In this document: in pieces, positions 1-5,460 of the stretch
Position numbering within the stretch: the first letter of the stretch is position 1
Layout: each line of letters opens with the position of its first letter
Notes under the pieces: generated by a model
What the model was told of the DNA's origin: nothing
What the model saw: the letters and a program-made list of their open reading frames with translations, nothing else
The model's database searches: none
Assembly (NCBI GenBank): GCA_964360605.1
Contig: CAYHXN010000012.1
Location: 1-17,981, forward strand
DNA length: 17,981 bases
Reading direction: 5' to 3'
From: CAYHXN01 sp964360605
Lineage (GTDB): Bacteria > Patescibacteriota > Minisyncoccia > UBA6257 > WO2-44-18
Program-made: the position numbers and the translations under genes

Positions 1-309
<309 letters not shown>

Positions 310-341
310 ACCTACGTCTTGGGGCTTTACCCCCTAATCTG

Positions 342-371
342 TTGACACCCATACCCACCCCATGTTATACT
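342..371 (+). promoter_or_regulatory. Sigma-70-like promoter of the DGR target gene
   Basis: There is a perfect TTGACA -35 box at 342-347 and an 18-nt spacer. A TATACT -10 box at 366-371 is preceded by TG plus one base at 363-365, an extended -10. Transcription would start near 378, leaving a ~44-nt leader. It is the best-formed promoter I found in the window; most others have only a -10 box right before the ATG. Confidence 0.7.
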
Positions 372-380
372 CTCCTCAGC

Positions 381-414
381 TTTGAGCTTTCGCTCAAAAC
401 ATTTTAAAAAGGAG
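381..414 (+). promoter_or_regulatory. Leader hairpin and Shine-Dalgarno of the DGR target gene
   Basis: A 7-bp hairpin (TTTGAGC, loop TTTC, GCTCAAA) spans 381-398 in the untranslated leader. It is followed by AAGGAG at 409-414, 7 nt before the ATG at 422. The Shine-Dalgarno supports this start and suggests the gene is well translated. The hairpin could protect the 5' end of the mRNA, which is inference. Confidence 0.55.
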
Positions 415-421
415 TCGCCGA

Positions 422-1291
422 ATGTGCGAATTCGTATCCTGGCTTGAGGTCCAAAGAGATGGAAAGAAACACATATTGTCTCTTGACGACCAAGAACTCT
501 TTTCCGAGCGAAACCGGGAAATCTTAAAAAACTCCAAAGACAATGACTTTTTAGGTCATCATGCCATCCGAGCCGTCTACGGATTAAAGAAAGATGAAGG
601 AAAAGAAGGAGAAGAGAAGAGTTTTTGGCTAACCGACCGTCTTCCCGAAGAACTCCGCTCCAAACTCAAGGACTTCCCCTCATTTAAGAGGAATTTCGGG
701 AGAATGGTCTCCGAATATGCTCAAGAAGATGATCTGGAATATATTATTACAAGCGCCCCCGAAGATAAGAAATGGCTAGGCCTTAAGGAGTTCTGTGAAG
801 AAATATTGAGTGCTCGAATTGCTAAACGGCTACCCGGCCTATTAAAGACCGTTACGCTGGAAGAACTTCCCTATACCGCCCGATATGACAAAACTATCAA
901 CGAGCTGGTTAAAATGGCCGGATTTAAAGGTTTTATAGACCCAAACATCAGTGATCGGAATTTCAAGGAAGACGTCAAACCTTTCAAGAAAAGAAAAGCC
1001 GTTCTTCTCTGTGTCCATAGATCAGCCAATATCCAAGAAGTCAAGGCAATTATTAAACACCTCAAACTCACGCCCGGCAATATCAAAGACCTGATTTCCT
1101 TCTCTATTGACCACCCCGATAAACAAAGAGAATCCCCAATCGTTGAAGTCAGATCTTCCTGGCGGAGCCCGTATGGCCGCTGGGGCGTTGCGTATCTCCT
1201 CGGGTGGCGCGGCGAGCGGGACCTGGGTCTGCGCTGGCGTGGTGGTCAGTGGGATGGGCGCTGTCGTTTTTTTGCCTTGAGCGAGGTCTAG
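422..1291 (+). CDS. DGR target protein with C-terminal variable region
   Basis: This 289-residue protein has no signal peptide or membrane segment, so it is probably cytoplasmic. Residues 1-130 are a charged, mostly helical N-terminal part starting MCEFVSWLE, with NDFLGHHAIRAVYGL at 41-55. A second unit starts near YDKTIN (155-160) and leads to SPIVEVRSSW (238-247). The last ~45 residues (245-289) are the variable repeat, ending CRFFALSEV. The YDKxIN unit followed by an SSW...CRFxA tail recalls hypothetical proteins common in Patescibacteria; this is from memory. Nineteen of the last 45 residues differ from the template-encoded version (mostly N to R, G, S, Y, L or D), while the Trp, Val-Ala-Tyr-Leu and Phe-Phe scaffold positions are kept. 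That fits a C-type-lectin-like ligand-binding fold, an inference from known DGR targets. The ligand is unknown. Start chosen by the AAGGAG at 409-414. Confidence 0.85.
   Translation: MCEFVSWLEVQRDGKKHILSLDDQELFSERNREILKNSKDNDFLGHHAIRAVYGLKKDEGKEGEEKSFWLTDRLPEELRSKLKDFPSFKRNFGRMVSEYAQEDDLEYIITSAPEDKKWLGLKEFCEEILSARIAKRLPGLLKTVTLEELPYTARYDKTINELVKMAGFKGFIDPNISDRNFKEDVKPFKKRKAVLLCVHRSANIQEVKAIIKHLKLTPGNIKDLISFSIDHPDKQRESPIVEVRSSWRSPYGRWGVAYLLGWRGERDLGLRWRGGQWDGRCRFFALSEV
1149..1287 (+). repeat. DGR variable repeat (VR)
   Basis: The VR aligns without gaps to the template repeat 388 bp downstream. In the core 1153-1287 (135 bp) I count 26 mismatches, every one at a position where the template has A: 19 A to G, 5 A to C and 2 A to T. 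Ten of the 36 template A's are unchanged and no non-A base differs. Extending upstream to 1149 adds one more A to G change at 1152. The last 24 bp (1264-1287) are identical and include CGTTTTTTTGCC, the likely initiation-of-mutagenic-homing segment. Similarity stops at 1288, just before the target stop codon. Confidence 0.95.
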
Positions 1292-1320
1292 ATTTCTGAA
1301 CCGCTGGTCTTCTGGACCAT

Positions 1321-1353
1321 TAGCCCGAAAGATTTTATCTTTCGGGCTATTTT
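1321..1353 (+). terminator. Terminator hairpin after the DGR target gene
   Basis: A perfect 13-bp stem (1321-1333 with 1337-1349) with a 3-nt loop carries the core AGCCCGAAAG/CTTTCGGGCT and is followed by TTTTAATTTTT. It should end the target mRNA. Its position 34 bp after the VR is also where some DGRs carry a hairpin or cruciform that helps retrohoming, so it may have two roles. A weaker 5-bp hairpin (TGGTC/GACCA, 1305-1319) lies between. Confidence 0.75.
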
Positions 1354-1536
1354 AATTTTTAAAAAAATTAATTATTATTTCGATAGGCGAAACAGCTTGC
1401 GGTTACGGCTACAGGCGGCCAAAATAGAAAAAGAATAAATGACCTCGGTGCGATGTATTAGAGAATTAGAGATTCCGAATAAGATACAGTCCAGAGAGAA
1501 TTCAATGGACGGTGTCGCGGACGATATCTTGCACAA
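1354..1536 (+). other. Gene-less stretch leading into the template repeat
   Basis: No convincing gene is visible between the target terminator and the template repeat. The first ~30 bases are very AT-rich (AAAAAAATTAATTATTATTT) and could hold the promoter of the template RNA, for example TATTAT at 1373-1378, but no good -35 box accompanies it. By analogy with known DGRs this stretch would be the 5' part of a non-coding template RNA. Confidence 0.35.
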
Positions 1537-1675
1537 TCAAATCTTCCTGGCAGAACCCGAATGGCAACTGGAACGTTGCGTATCTCAACAGGTGGAACGA
1601 CAAGCGGAACCTGAATCTGAACTGGCGTGATGATCAGTGGAATGAGAACTATCGTTTTTTTGCCTTGAGCGAGGT
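1537..1675 (+). repeat. DGR template repeat (TR), probably part of a non-coding RNA
   Basis: The invariant partner of the VR (1149-1287). It is A-rich and full of AAC and AAT codons: read in the target's frame it encodes SSWQNPNGNWNVAYLNRW and so on, ending RFFALSEV. This Asn-codon design lets random A substitution reach many amino acids without creating stops. The TR RNA would be reverse transcribed with errors at A and the cDNA written into the VR. The open frames crossing it (1439-1630, 1512-1712) have no start context and are not genes. The TR ends 2 bp before the stop codon of the opposing avd-like gene. Confidence 0.94.
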
Positions 1676-1677
1676 TT

Positions 1678-1950
1678 CTATTCTTTTGTTTGCTTTTTCC
1701 ATTCCCCAATAATCTTACCGACCTCGGACAGGGGAATGGAGACGGCAGAGTATTTTTTATTGTCTAACAAATTGACCTCCCAACCGATTTGTAAAAATAG
1801 TTTAAGAAGATCTAATCTTTTGCTCATTCTTTGAATTGATGTATCGCGATTTTCTTTTGAAGAATAAAGAGCGAAATAAACAGTTTCAATAAATCCCAAA
1901 AATAGATCATCTATTTTGTTTCCTAAAGAATAGCGGGATAACTTTGGCAA
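1678..1950 (-). CDS. avd: Avd-like accessory protein of the DGR (four-helix bundle), N-terminus uncertain
   Basis: The protein reads PKLSRYSLGNKIDDLFLGFIE, then SKRLDLLKLFLQIGWE, then LDNKKYSAVSIPLSEVGKIIG. This is the pattern of accessory variability determinant (Avd)/S23-like four-helix-bundle proteins, which bind the DGR RT and its RNA. From the TTG at 1948-1950 it has 90 residues. The frame stays open upstream to 2043 and encodes PKTLNAYKIWHTYFQH, which looks like the missing first helix, but there is no ATG, GTG or TTG there before an in-frame TAA at 2044-2046 next to a run of eight G. The true start is therefore lost or non-standard. The gene points against target, TR and RT, unlike the co-directional layout of the Bordetella phage DGR. 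It may still be functional or be decaying with the RT. Confidence 0.72.
   Translation of the reverse strand: MPKLSRYSLGNKIDDLFLGFIETVYFALYSSKENRDTSIQRMSKRLDLLKLFLQIGWEVNLLDNKKYSAVSIPLSEVGKIIGEWKKQTKE
1698..1740. repeat. 10-bp inverted repeat downstream of the TR
   Basis: TCCATTCCCC at 1698-1707 is perfectly matched by GGGGAATGGA at 1731-1740, with 23 nt between. It lies 22 bp past the TR, inside the 3' end of the avd-like gene. In a plus-strand template RNA it would form a hairpin in the 3' flank, the part that in the Bordetella phage DGR is needed to prime cDNA synthesis. Confidence 0.55.
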
Positions 1951-2054
1951 ATGTTGGAAATATGTATGCCAAATTTTGTAAGCATTGAGTGTTTTAGGAA
2001 ATAAAGGAAAGTTTTTACCAACTAGTTTCCCGAGGGGGGGGTCTTATCTGGATT

Positions 2055-2295
2055 ATGAAAATTCAATTGAGACATAAATTTGAAGATATAATTTCGGTGG
2101 AGAACCTGCTTTTAGCCTGGCAGGAGTTTATTAAAGGAAAAAGACGCCGCCGCGATGTTCAGATTTTCTCCCTGGATTTGATGGATAATATCTTACAGCT
2201 CCACCAGGAATTATCAAGCCAAACCTACTTATTTGGGGTTGTTGAAACACGGGAATGCTTTTAAACTGAAGAAAAAAGCGCTAAATTCATTCTAA
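2055..2295 (+). pseudogene. DGR reverse transcriptase remnant with internal deletion and frame change
   Basis: From the ATG at 2055, residues FEDIISVENLLLAWQEFIKG, then DVQIFSLDLMDNILQLHQEL and TYLF, match the N-terminus of DGR-type reverse transcriptases. After about residue 58 the family should continue with HGGY-like and IHKAxVRDRxLHHA motifs and then the YxDD core. Instead the frame ends at 2262-2264. In another frame, from 2230 to the TAA at 2293-2295, the sequence reads YLGLLKHGNAFKLKKKALN, which resembles the C-terminal tail of these RTs. The simplest reading is one deletion of roughly 0.8 kb or more joining the two ends near 2229-2236, probably at a shared TATTT. The palm and catalytic aspartates are gone, so the product cannot be an active RT. 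An assembly collapse is the alternative. Confidence 0.82.
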
Positions 2296-2297
2296 AA

Positions 2298-2804
2298 ATG
2301 AAAGGAATTACTTTAATCGGTATGCCCGGTTCTGGGAAATCCACTATCGGAAAAAAATTAGCCGAGCGGCTAAAATTTCGGTTTGTTGATCTGGACGAAC
2401 TGATAAAAGAAAAAATCGGCCGGAGCCACGCGGAAATTTTGGAAAAAGACGGTCGCGACGCGTTAATAAATCTGGAAAATCAGCTGACTTTGGAATTAAA
2501 TTTTGAAAACACTATTTTTTCTCCGGGCGGTAGTATTATTTATTCTCTAGTAGCGATGGAAAAACTCCGGGCCGAAACAACCGTAATTTATTTAGAATTG
2601 CCGTTACAAGAAATCCAAAAACGCCTAGGTAAAAATCCGAATAGTCGCGGCATCGTTGGTTTACAAGAAAACGGACTAGATAATCTTTATCGCGAGCGCA
2701 CGCCGCTTTATCAAAAATTCGCCCTTCACACTGTTTCTTGTTTCAATACCTCCGATCAACAAATAATAGAATCTATTCTAGTGTTCTTAAGAACACTAGA
2801 ATAG
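2298..2804 (+). CDS. aroK: Shikimate kinase
   Basis: Phosphorylates shikimate at the 3-hydroxyl with ATP on the way to chorismate. The 168-residue length is normal for the family. Visible motifs are a Walker A GMPGSGKST (8-16), the Asp pair in VDLDELI (DLD at 31-33), the substrate-binding SPGGS (75-79), an arginine in the lid (SRGIV, 116-120) and the ERTPLY segment (133-138). The ATG at 2298 starts right after the RT remnant and has no clear Shine-Dalgarno. The last codons (FLRTLE then TAG) lie inside a 38-bp perfect palindrome and are identical to the C-terminus of the next gene, so the kinase tail appears to have been taken over by the repeat. Confidence 0.9.
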   Translation: MKGITLIGMPGSGKSTIGKKLAERLKFRFVDLDELIKEKIGRSHAEILEKDGRDALINLENQLTLELNFENTIFSPGGSIIYSLVAMEKLRAETTVIYLELPLQEIQKRLGKNPNSRGIVGLQENGLDNLYRERTPLYQKFALHTVSCFNTSDQQIIESILVFLRTLE

Positions 2805-2807
2805 ATT
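2770..2807. promoter_or_regulatory. 38-bp perfect palindrome, candidate operator (copy 1)
   Basis: The sequence is its own reverse complement from 2770 to 2807, centred on CTTAAG (2786-2791), with arms containing GTTCTTAAGAAC and CTAGAATAG. It covers the last codons of aroK and ends 16 bp before the ATG of the winged-helix regulator (2824), a good place for an autoregulatory operator. As RNA it could also form a long hairpin, but no clear U-tract follows. Confidence 0.7.
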
Positions 2808-2823
2808 ATGATAGGAAAATAAC

Positions 2824-3093
2824 ATGAAACACTTTAAAGATTTAGAAAAAATAGTTCGGGGCTTTTCTAACCATCGGCGTATTGAGATTCTGACGCTTTT
2901 AGATAAGCGGCCAGAATTATCTTTATGGGAAATATCTGAACTTTTGAATATCAATTTTAAAACTGCTTCCGAGCACGTGCGACGCTTAGCCATTACTGGT
3001 TTAGTTTGGAAACGCAATGAAGGAAACATGGTACGGCACAAACTTTCCGATTTGGGAAAATCTATTCTCAAATTCTTAAGAACACTAGAATAG
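2824..3093 (+). CDS. Small winged-helix (ArsR-like) transcriptional regulator
   Basis: This 89-residue protein has a single winged-helix fold. Helices are at about 5-14 (DLEKIVRGFS), 16-27 (NHRRIEILTLLD), 33-41 (SLWEISELL) and the recognition helix at 44-57 (NFKTASEHVRRLAI), followed by a wing (VWKRNEGNMVRHKLS) and a final helix ending FLRTLE. No Cys or His metal site is evident, so it is not a classic metal sensor; the signal is unknown. The ATG at 2824 has a weak AGGA at 2812-2815. The gene sits between aroK and thrC on the same strand, with a long palindrome just upstream and a second copy overlapping its own 3' end, 5 bp before thrC. I infer that it binds these palindromes as a dimer and controls itself and thrC. 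Confidence 0.8.
   Translation: MKHFKDLEKIVRGFSNHRRIEILTLLDKRPELSLWEISELLNINFKTASEHVRRLAITGLVWKRNEGNMVRHKLSDLGKSILKFLRTLE
3062..3093. promoter_or_regulatory. Imperfect copy of the palindrome, candidate operator (copy 2)
   Basis: This 32-bp segment is the same as 2773-2804 except for a 4-bp block (CAAA in place of AGTG at 3069-3072). The core TTCTTAAGAA and right arm CACTAGAATAG are identical. It encodes the last residues of the regulator and ends 5 bp before the thrC ATG. With copy 1 it forms a direct repeat around the regulator gene. Confidence 0.7.
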
Positions 3094-3098
3094 TTTTT

Positions 3099-4409
3099 AT
3101 GAAGTACTACAGCACTAATCGAAAAGCCCCAGAGGTAGATTTTCGCACTGCGTTATTGGAAGGTTTAGCGGAGGACGGGGGGTTATATATGCCGCAGGCA
3201 TTTCCGGGAATTAGGAATCAGGAATTAGGAATTGGAGAATTTGAGAAAATAATTTCTAGATTTACGGATATTCCCAAACCAACTTTAAGAAAAATAATTA
3301 AAGAATCATTTAATTTTCCGGTACCGTTGGTGAAATTAGACAAAAATCTTTATGTGCTTGAGCTTTTCCATGGCCCAACGCTTTCTTTCAAGGATTTTGG
3401 AGCAAGATTTATGGCGCGAACGATGGAATACTTTGTGACAAGAGGCCACCGCCAAGGCGGGGCAAGCAAGTTAAATATAATAGTCGCCACTTCTGGGGAC
3501 ACGGGGAGCGCGGTGGCGAGCGCCTTTTATGGCCTTAAAAATATCAATGTTTTTGTTTTATATCCTAGCAAACGTGTCAGTCCGCTCCAGGAAAAACAGA
3601 TTACCACTTTCGGCCACCGCCAAGGCGGGGCAAGAAAAAATATTTTCGCGCTGGAAGTAAAAGGCGATTTTGATGACTGTCAGCGTCTGGTCAAACAAGC
3701 GCTCGGTGATTCGGCGCTTCGGAAAAAAATAAATTTGTCTTCCGCTAATTCCATTAACATCGGCCGCCTTCTTCCACAGATGCATTACTATTTTTCCGCC
3801 TATACCCAATTACTTAATGATTTAATGACTCAATTACCCAGTTTCATTGTTCCTAGTGGAAACTTTGGCAATCTCACCGCGGGTTTATTGGCTAAAAAAA
3901 TCGGCCTTCCGGCTGGGAAATTCATTGCGGCAGTAAATATCAATAGCGGCGTGCCGAAATACCTAAGAACTGGGAAGCTGCCCGTTAAAAAAGCCCAAAT
4001 GACTTACTCTAACGCTATGGACGTAGGAGTTCCAAGCAATTGGGCGAGAATTTTAGATTTATATAAAAATAATTTAACTGCTATTAAGAAAGATTTGGAG
4101 GCAATTACCGTCAGCGAGGCGGAAACGGAAGAAACAATTAAAGAAGTTTATAAAAAATATGGCTATATTGCCGATCCGCACACGGCGGTGGGATTGGCGG
4201 CCGCCTTTCAGTCTAAAACCGCCGGCATAAAAATAGTCTTAGCCACCGCCCATCCAGCGAAATTTCCAGAAATCGTGGAAAAAGCTATCGGCAAAAAAAT
4301 TCCTTTACCGAAACCGCTTTTAGAGGTTCAGAAAAAGAAAAAAAATTCCTTGTTATTAAAAAATGATTACAGAGAATTTAAAAAGACCCTATCAAATAAG
4401 GGCCCGTAG
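3099..4409 (+). CDS. thrC: Threonine synthase
   Basis: A cytoplasmic PLP enzyme that converts O-phosphohomoserine to threonine. The 436-residue protein has the N-terminal FRTALLEGLAEDGGLYMP, the PLP lysine K98 in HGPTLSFKDFGARF, TSGDTGSA (131-138), QEKQITT, the phosphate-binding SGNFGN (243-248) and DPHTAVG near the C-terminus. Two identical 7-residue blocks, GHRQGGA, at 116-122 and 172-178 come from a 23-bp palindromic DNA repeat inserted in frame. They replace what are normally short surface loops, one before NIIVATSGDTG and one after QITTFG. A third odd segment, GIRNQELGIGEFE (37-49), comes from a 12-bp direct repeat. The gene starts 5 bp after a candidate operator and overlaps cmk tail to tail by 18 bp. 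All key motifs remain, so I expect activity. Confidence 0.93.
   Translation: MKYYSTNRKAPEVDFRTALLEGLAEDGGLYMPQAFPGIRNQELGIGEFEKIISRFTDIPKPTLRKIIKESFNFPVPLVKLDKNLYVLELFHGPTLSFKDFGARFMARTMEYFVTRGHRQGGASKLNIIVATSGDTGSAVASAFYGLKNINVFVLYPSKRVSPLQEKQITTFGHRQGGARKNIFALEVKGDFDDCQRLVKQALGDSALRKKINLSSANSINIGRLLPQMHYYFSAYTQLLNDLMTQLPSFIVPSGNFGNLTAGLLAKKIGLPAGKFIAAVNINSGVPKYLRTGKLPVKKAQMTYSNAMDVGVPSNWARILDLYKNNLTAIKKDLEAITVSEAETEETIKEVYKKYGYIADPHTAVGLAAAFQSKTAGIKIVLATAHPAKFPEIVEKAIGKKIPLPKPLLEVQKKKKNSLLLKNDYREFKKTLSNKGP
3207..3232 (+). repeat. Short direct repeat in thrC
   Basis: GGAATTAGGAAT occurs at 3207-3218 and again at 3221-3232, two bases apart. It encodes a low-complexity stretch in a loop of the N-terminal domain of threonine synthase and looks like a local expansion or insertion that keeps the frame. 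Confidence 0.55.
3444..3466. repeat. GC-rich palindromic repeat inside thrC, copy A
   Basis: A 23-bp unit (GGCCACCGCCAAGGCGGGGC plus AAG) whose core CCGCC-AA-GGCGG can fold into a hairpin. It is identical to 3612-3634, is much richer in GC than the surrounding gene, and encodes GHRQGGAS in frame. It resembles the repeats near the tRNA-Gly at 15078-15146. Confidence 0.75.
3612..3634. repeat. GC-rich palindromic repeat inside thrC, copy B
   Basis: Identical over 23 bp to 3444-3466, starting exactly 168 bp (56 codons) later and read in the same frame as GHRQGGAR. It sits between QITTFG and KNIFALEVKG, which are usually nearly adjacent in threonine synthases, so insertion is the likely origin. 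Confidence 0.75.
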
Positions 4410-4946
4410 ATTTTCTAAAAGGAGATCCGTCGTTGCGTCGGCCGATAGTTCGGTCGTGTCTATTACAACGTTAAAAAGTTTTTCGTCCATATGATCGGCA
4501 ATGCCGTAAAGTTTTTTGTATCTCTCGCGTTCCGTATTCAATCGGTCGCGGGCTTTTGTCAGAATTTCTTCTAACGTACGGTTTTGATTATCGGGCCGAT
4601 CTTTCATCCGGCGAGCTCCCTCTAATTCATCAACTTTGAAAAAGACGTTGATTTTTTTGAATTGTGAAGGAAAAAAGAATGCCATCCGTCCCTCGGCAAC
4701 GATGTTGTCTTGGCTGTTTATAATCCCCGCCTGTTTTCGGTCAATTTCTTTTTCTAAATCCGGACTTTCTTCCAATTGCTTATAAAACTCTTCAATCGTT
4801 AAATTCCTTTGCTCGGCCAAATCCCGCATTATTTTACCAGTGTAATGATGGGGCCAGCCCAAGGTTTGGGAAATAATTTTAGCGACAGTAGTTTTACCCG
4901 AACCGAGATGTCCGGTAATCGTAACAACCGCCACGTCTATACTCAA
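4392..4946 (-). CDS. cmk: CMP/dCMP kinase, archaeal-type
   Basis: Phosphorylates CMP or dCMP to the diphosphate with ATP. The 184-residue protein has a P-loop GHLGSGKTT (12-20), YTGKIMRDLA (35-44) followed by NLTIEEFYKQLEESPDLEKEIDRKQ, an EGR (85-87) for the nucleotide base or phosphate, and an Arg-rich lid (RDRLNTERERYKKLYGI). The YxGxIMRxLA and EEFxK...DxExDRxQ pattern is that of the short archaeal-type cytidylate kinases rather than the ~220-residue bacterial Cmk. The start is uncertain: TTG at 4944-4946 gives MSIDVAVVTI, and a GTG four codons later gives MAVVTI. It converges on thrC with an 18-bp overlap and lies just downstream of dut, 43 bp away on the same strand. Confidence 0.78.
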   Translation of the reverse strand: MSIDVAVVTITGHLGSGKTTVAKIISQTLGWPHHYTGKIMRDLAEQRNLTIEEFYKQLEESPDLEKEIDRKQAGIINSQDNIVAEGRMAFFFPSQFKKINVFFKVDELEGARRMKDRPDNQNRTLEEILTKARDRLNTERERYKKLYGIADHMDEKLFNVVIDTTELSADATTDLLLENLRALI

Positions 4947-4989
4947 AATAGCTAGCTATACTATAAAGCAAGAAAAGAATTACGGGAAG

Positions 4990-5418
4990 TTAAACGCCGG
5001 TGCTTCCAAAACCGCCCCGATTTTTTTCATTTAATTTTTCTACTTCCTCCCACTCTACTTTGGTATATGGGAAAATCATCATTTGGACGATTCGGTCGCC
5101 TTTTTTAATTTCCGCGGCTTGATTGCTGAAATTATAAAGCGCGGCCCTATATTCATCTTTATCGCCGGAAAAATCTTCATCGCCGATGGCGATGCCGTTA
5201 GCGAGAGAAAGCCCTTTTTTATGAAGAGAGCTTCGTGCCGCTAACAAAACAAAATGTCCAGCCGGCGGTTGAACGGCTAAATTTAAGGGAATCAGAATAA
5301 CCTGTCCGGCGGGAATTGAAGCGTTTTCCCGAGCATAGCAATCCATTGCCGCCGCGCCGTCGGTTTTATATTCCGGCAGGGGTAGGGACTTATCAAAACG
5401 TTTGACCTTTGCCTTCAT
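4990..5418 (-). CDS. dut: dUTP diphosphatase (trimeric dUTPase)
   Basis: Hydrolyses dUTP to dUMP and pyrophosphate, keeping uracil out of DNA and supplying dUMP for dTMP synthesis. The 142-residue length is typical of the homotrimeric family. All five motifs are visible: I GAAAMDCYA (21-29), II ARSSLHKKG (61-69), III NGIAIGDEDFSGDKDEY (74-90, a slightly variant GxIDxxYxG region), IV KGDRIVQ (106-112) and V RGGFGSTG (134-141). The ATG at 5416-5418 has no Shine-Dalgarno but has a TATACT box 8 nt upstream, so the mRNA is probably leaderless. It is divergent from tmk and upstream of cmk. Confidence 0.92.
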   Translation of the reverse strand: MKAKVKRFDKSLPLPEYKTDGAAAMDCYARENASIPAGQVILIPLNLAVQPPAGHFVLLAARSSLHKKGLSLANGIAIGDEDFSGDKDEYRAALYNFSNQAAEIKKGDRIVQMMIFPYTKVEWEEVEKLNEKNRGGFGSTGV

Positions 5419-5426
5419 TACTTATT

Positions 5427-5432
5427 AGTATA
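5427..5432 (-). promoter_or_regulatory. -10 box of dut (leaderless)
   Basis: On the minus strand this reads TATACT, ending 8 nt before the dut ATG. Transcription would start at or a base or two before the A of the start codon. Confidence 0.5.
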
Positions 5433-5445
5433 AAGAGAGTTGTTT

Positions 5446-5451
5446 TATAAT
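5446..5451 (+). promoter_or_regulatory. -10 box of tmk (leaderless)
   Basis: A perfect TATAAT ends 9 nt before the ATG at 5461. No good -35 box is visible. The box lies between the TTG at 5440 and the ATG at 5461, which argues for the ATG as the start. With the dut box it makes a divergent promoter pair in the 42-bp gap. Confidence 0.6.
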
Positions 5452-5460
5452 GGAACTATC

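Noticed and set aside
1439..1712. Open frames over the template repeat (63 and 66 residues) as genes
   Set aside because: They cover the TR and its flanks. One mirrors the target's C-terminus because it is the template. No start signals are present, and a non-coding RNA explains the region.
2230..2295. A CRISPR-like or retron-type RT in place of a DGR RT
   Set aside because: The nearby VR/TR pair with A-only changes and an Avd-like gene identify the remnant as DGR-type.
2770..2807. The 38-bp palindrome as a plain Rho-independent terminator of aroK
   Set aside because: It is AT-rich, lacks a U-tract, has no loop, and a copy overlaps the 3' end of the next gene just before thrC. An operator fits better, though transcript pausing is possible.
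5440..5460. Seven-residue N-terminal extension of thymidylate kinase from a TTG
   Set aside because: The TATAAT promoter box at 5446-5451 lies within it, and the family begins near the ATG at 5461.
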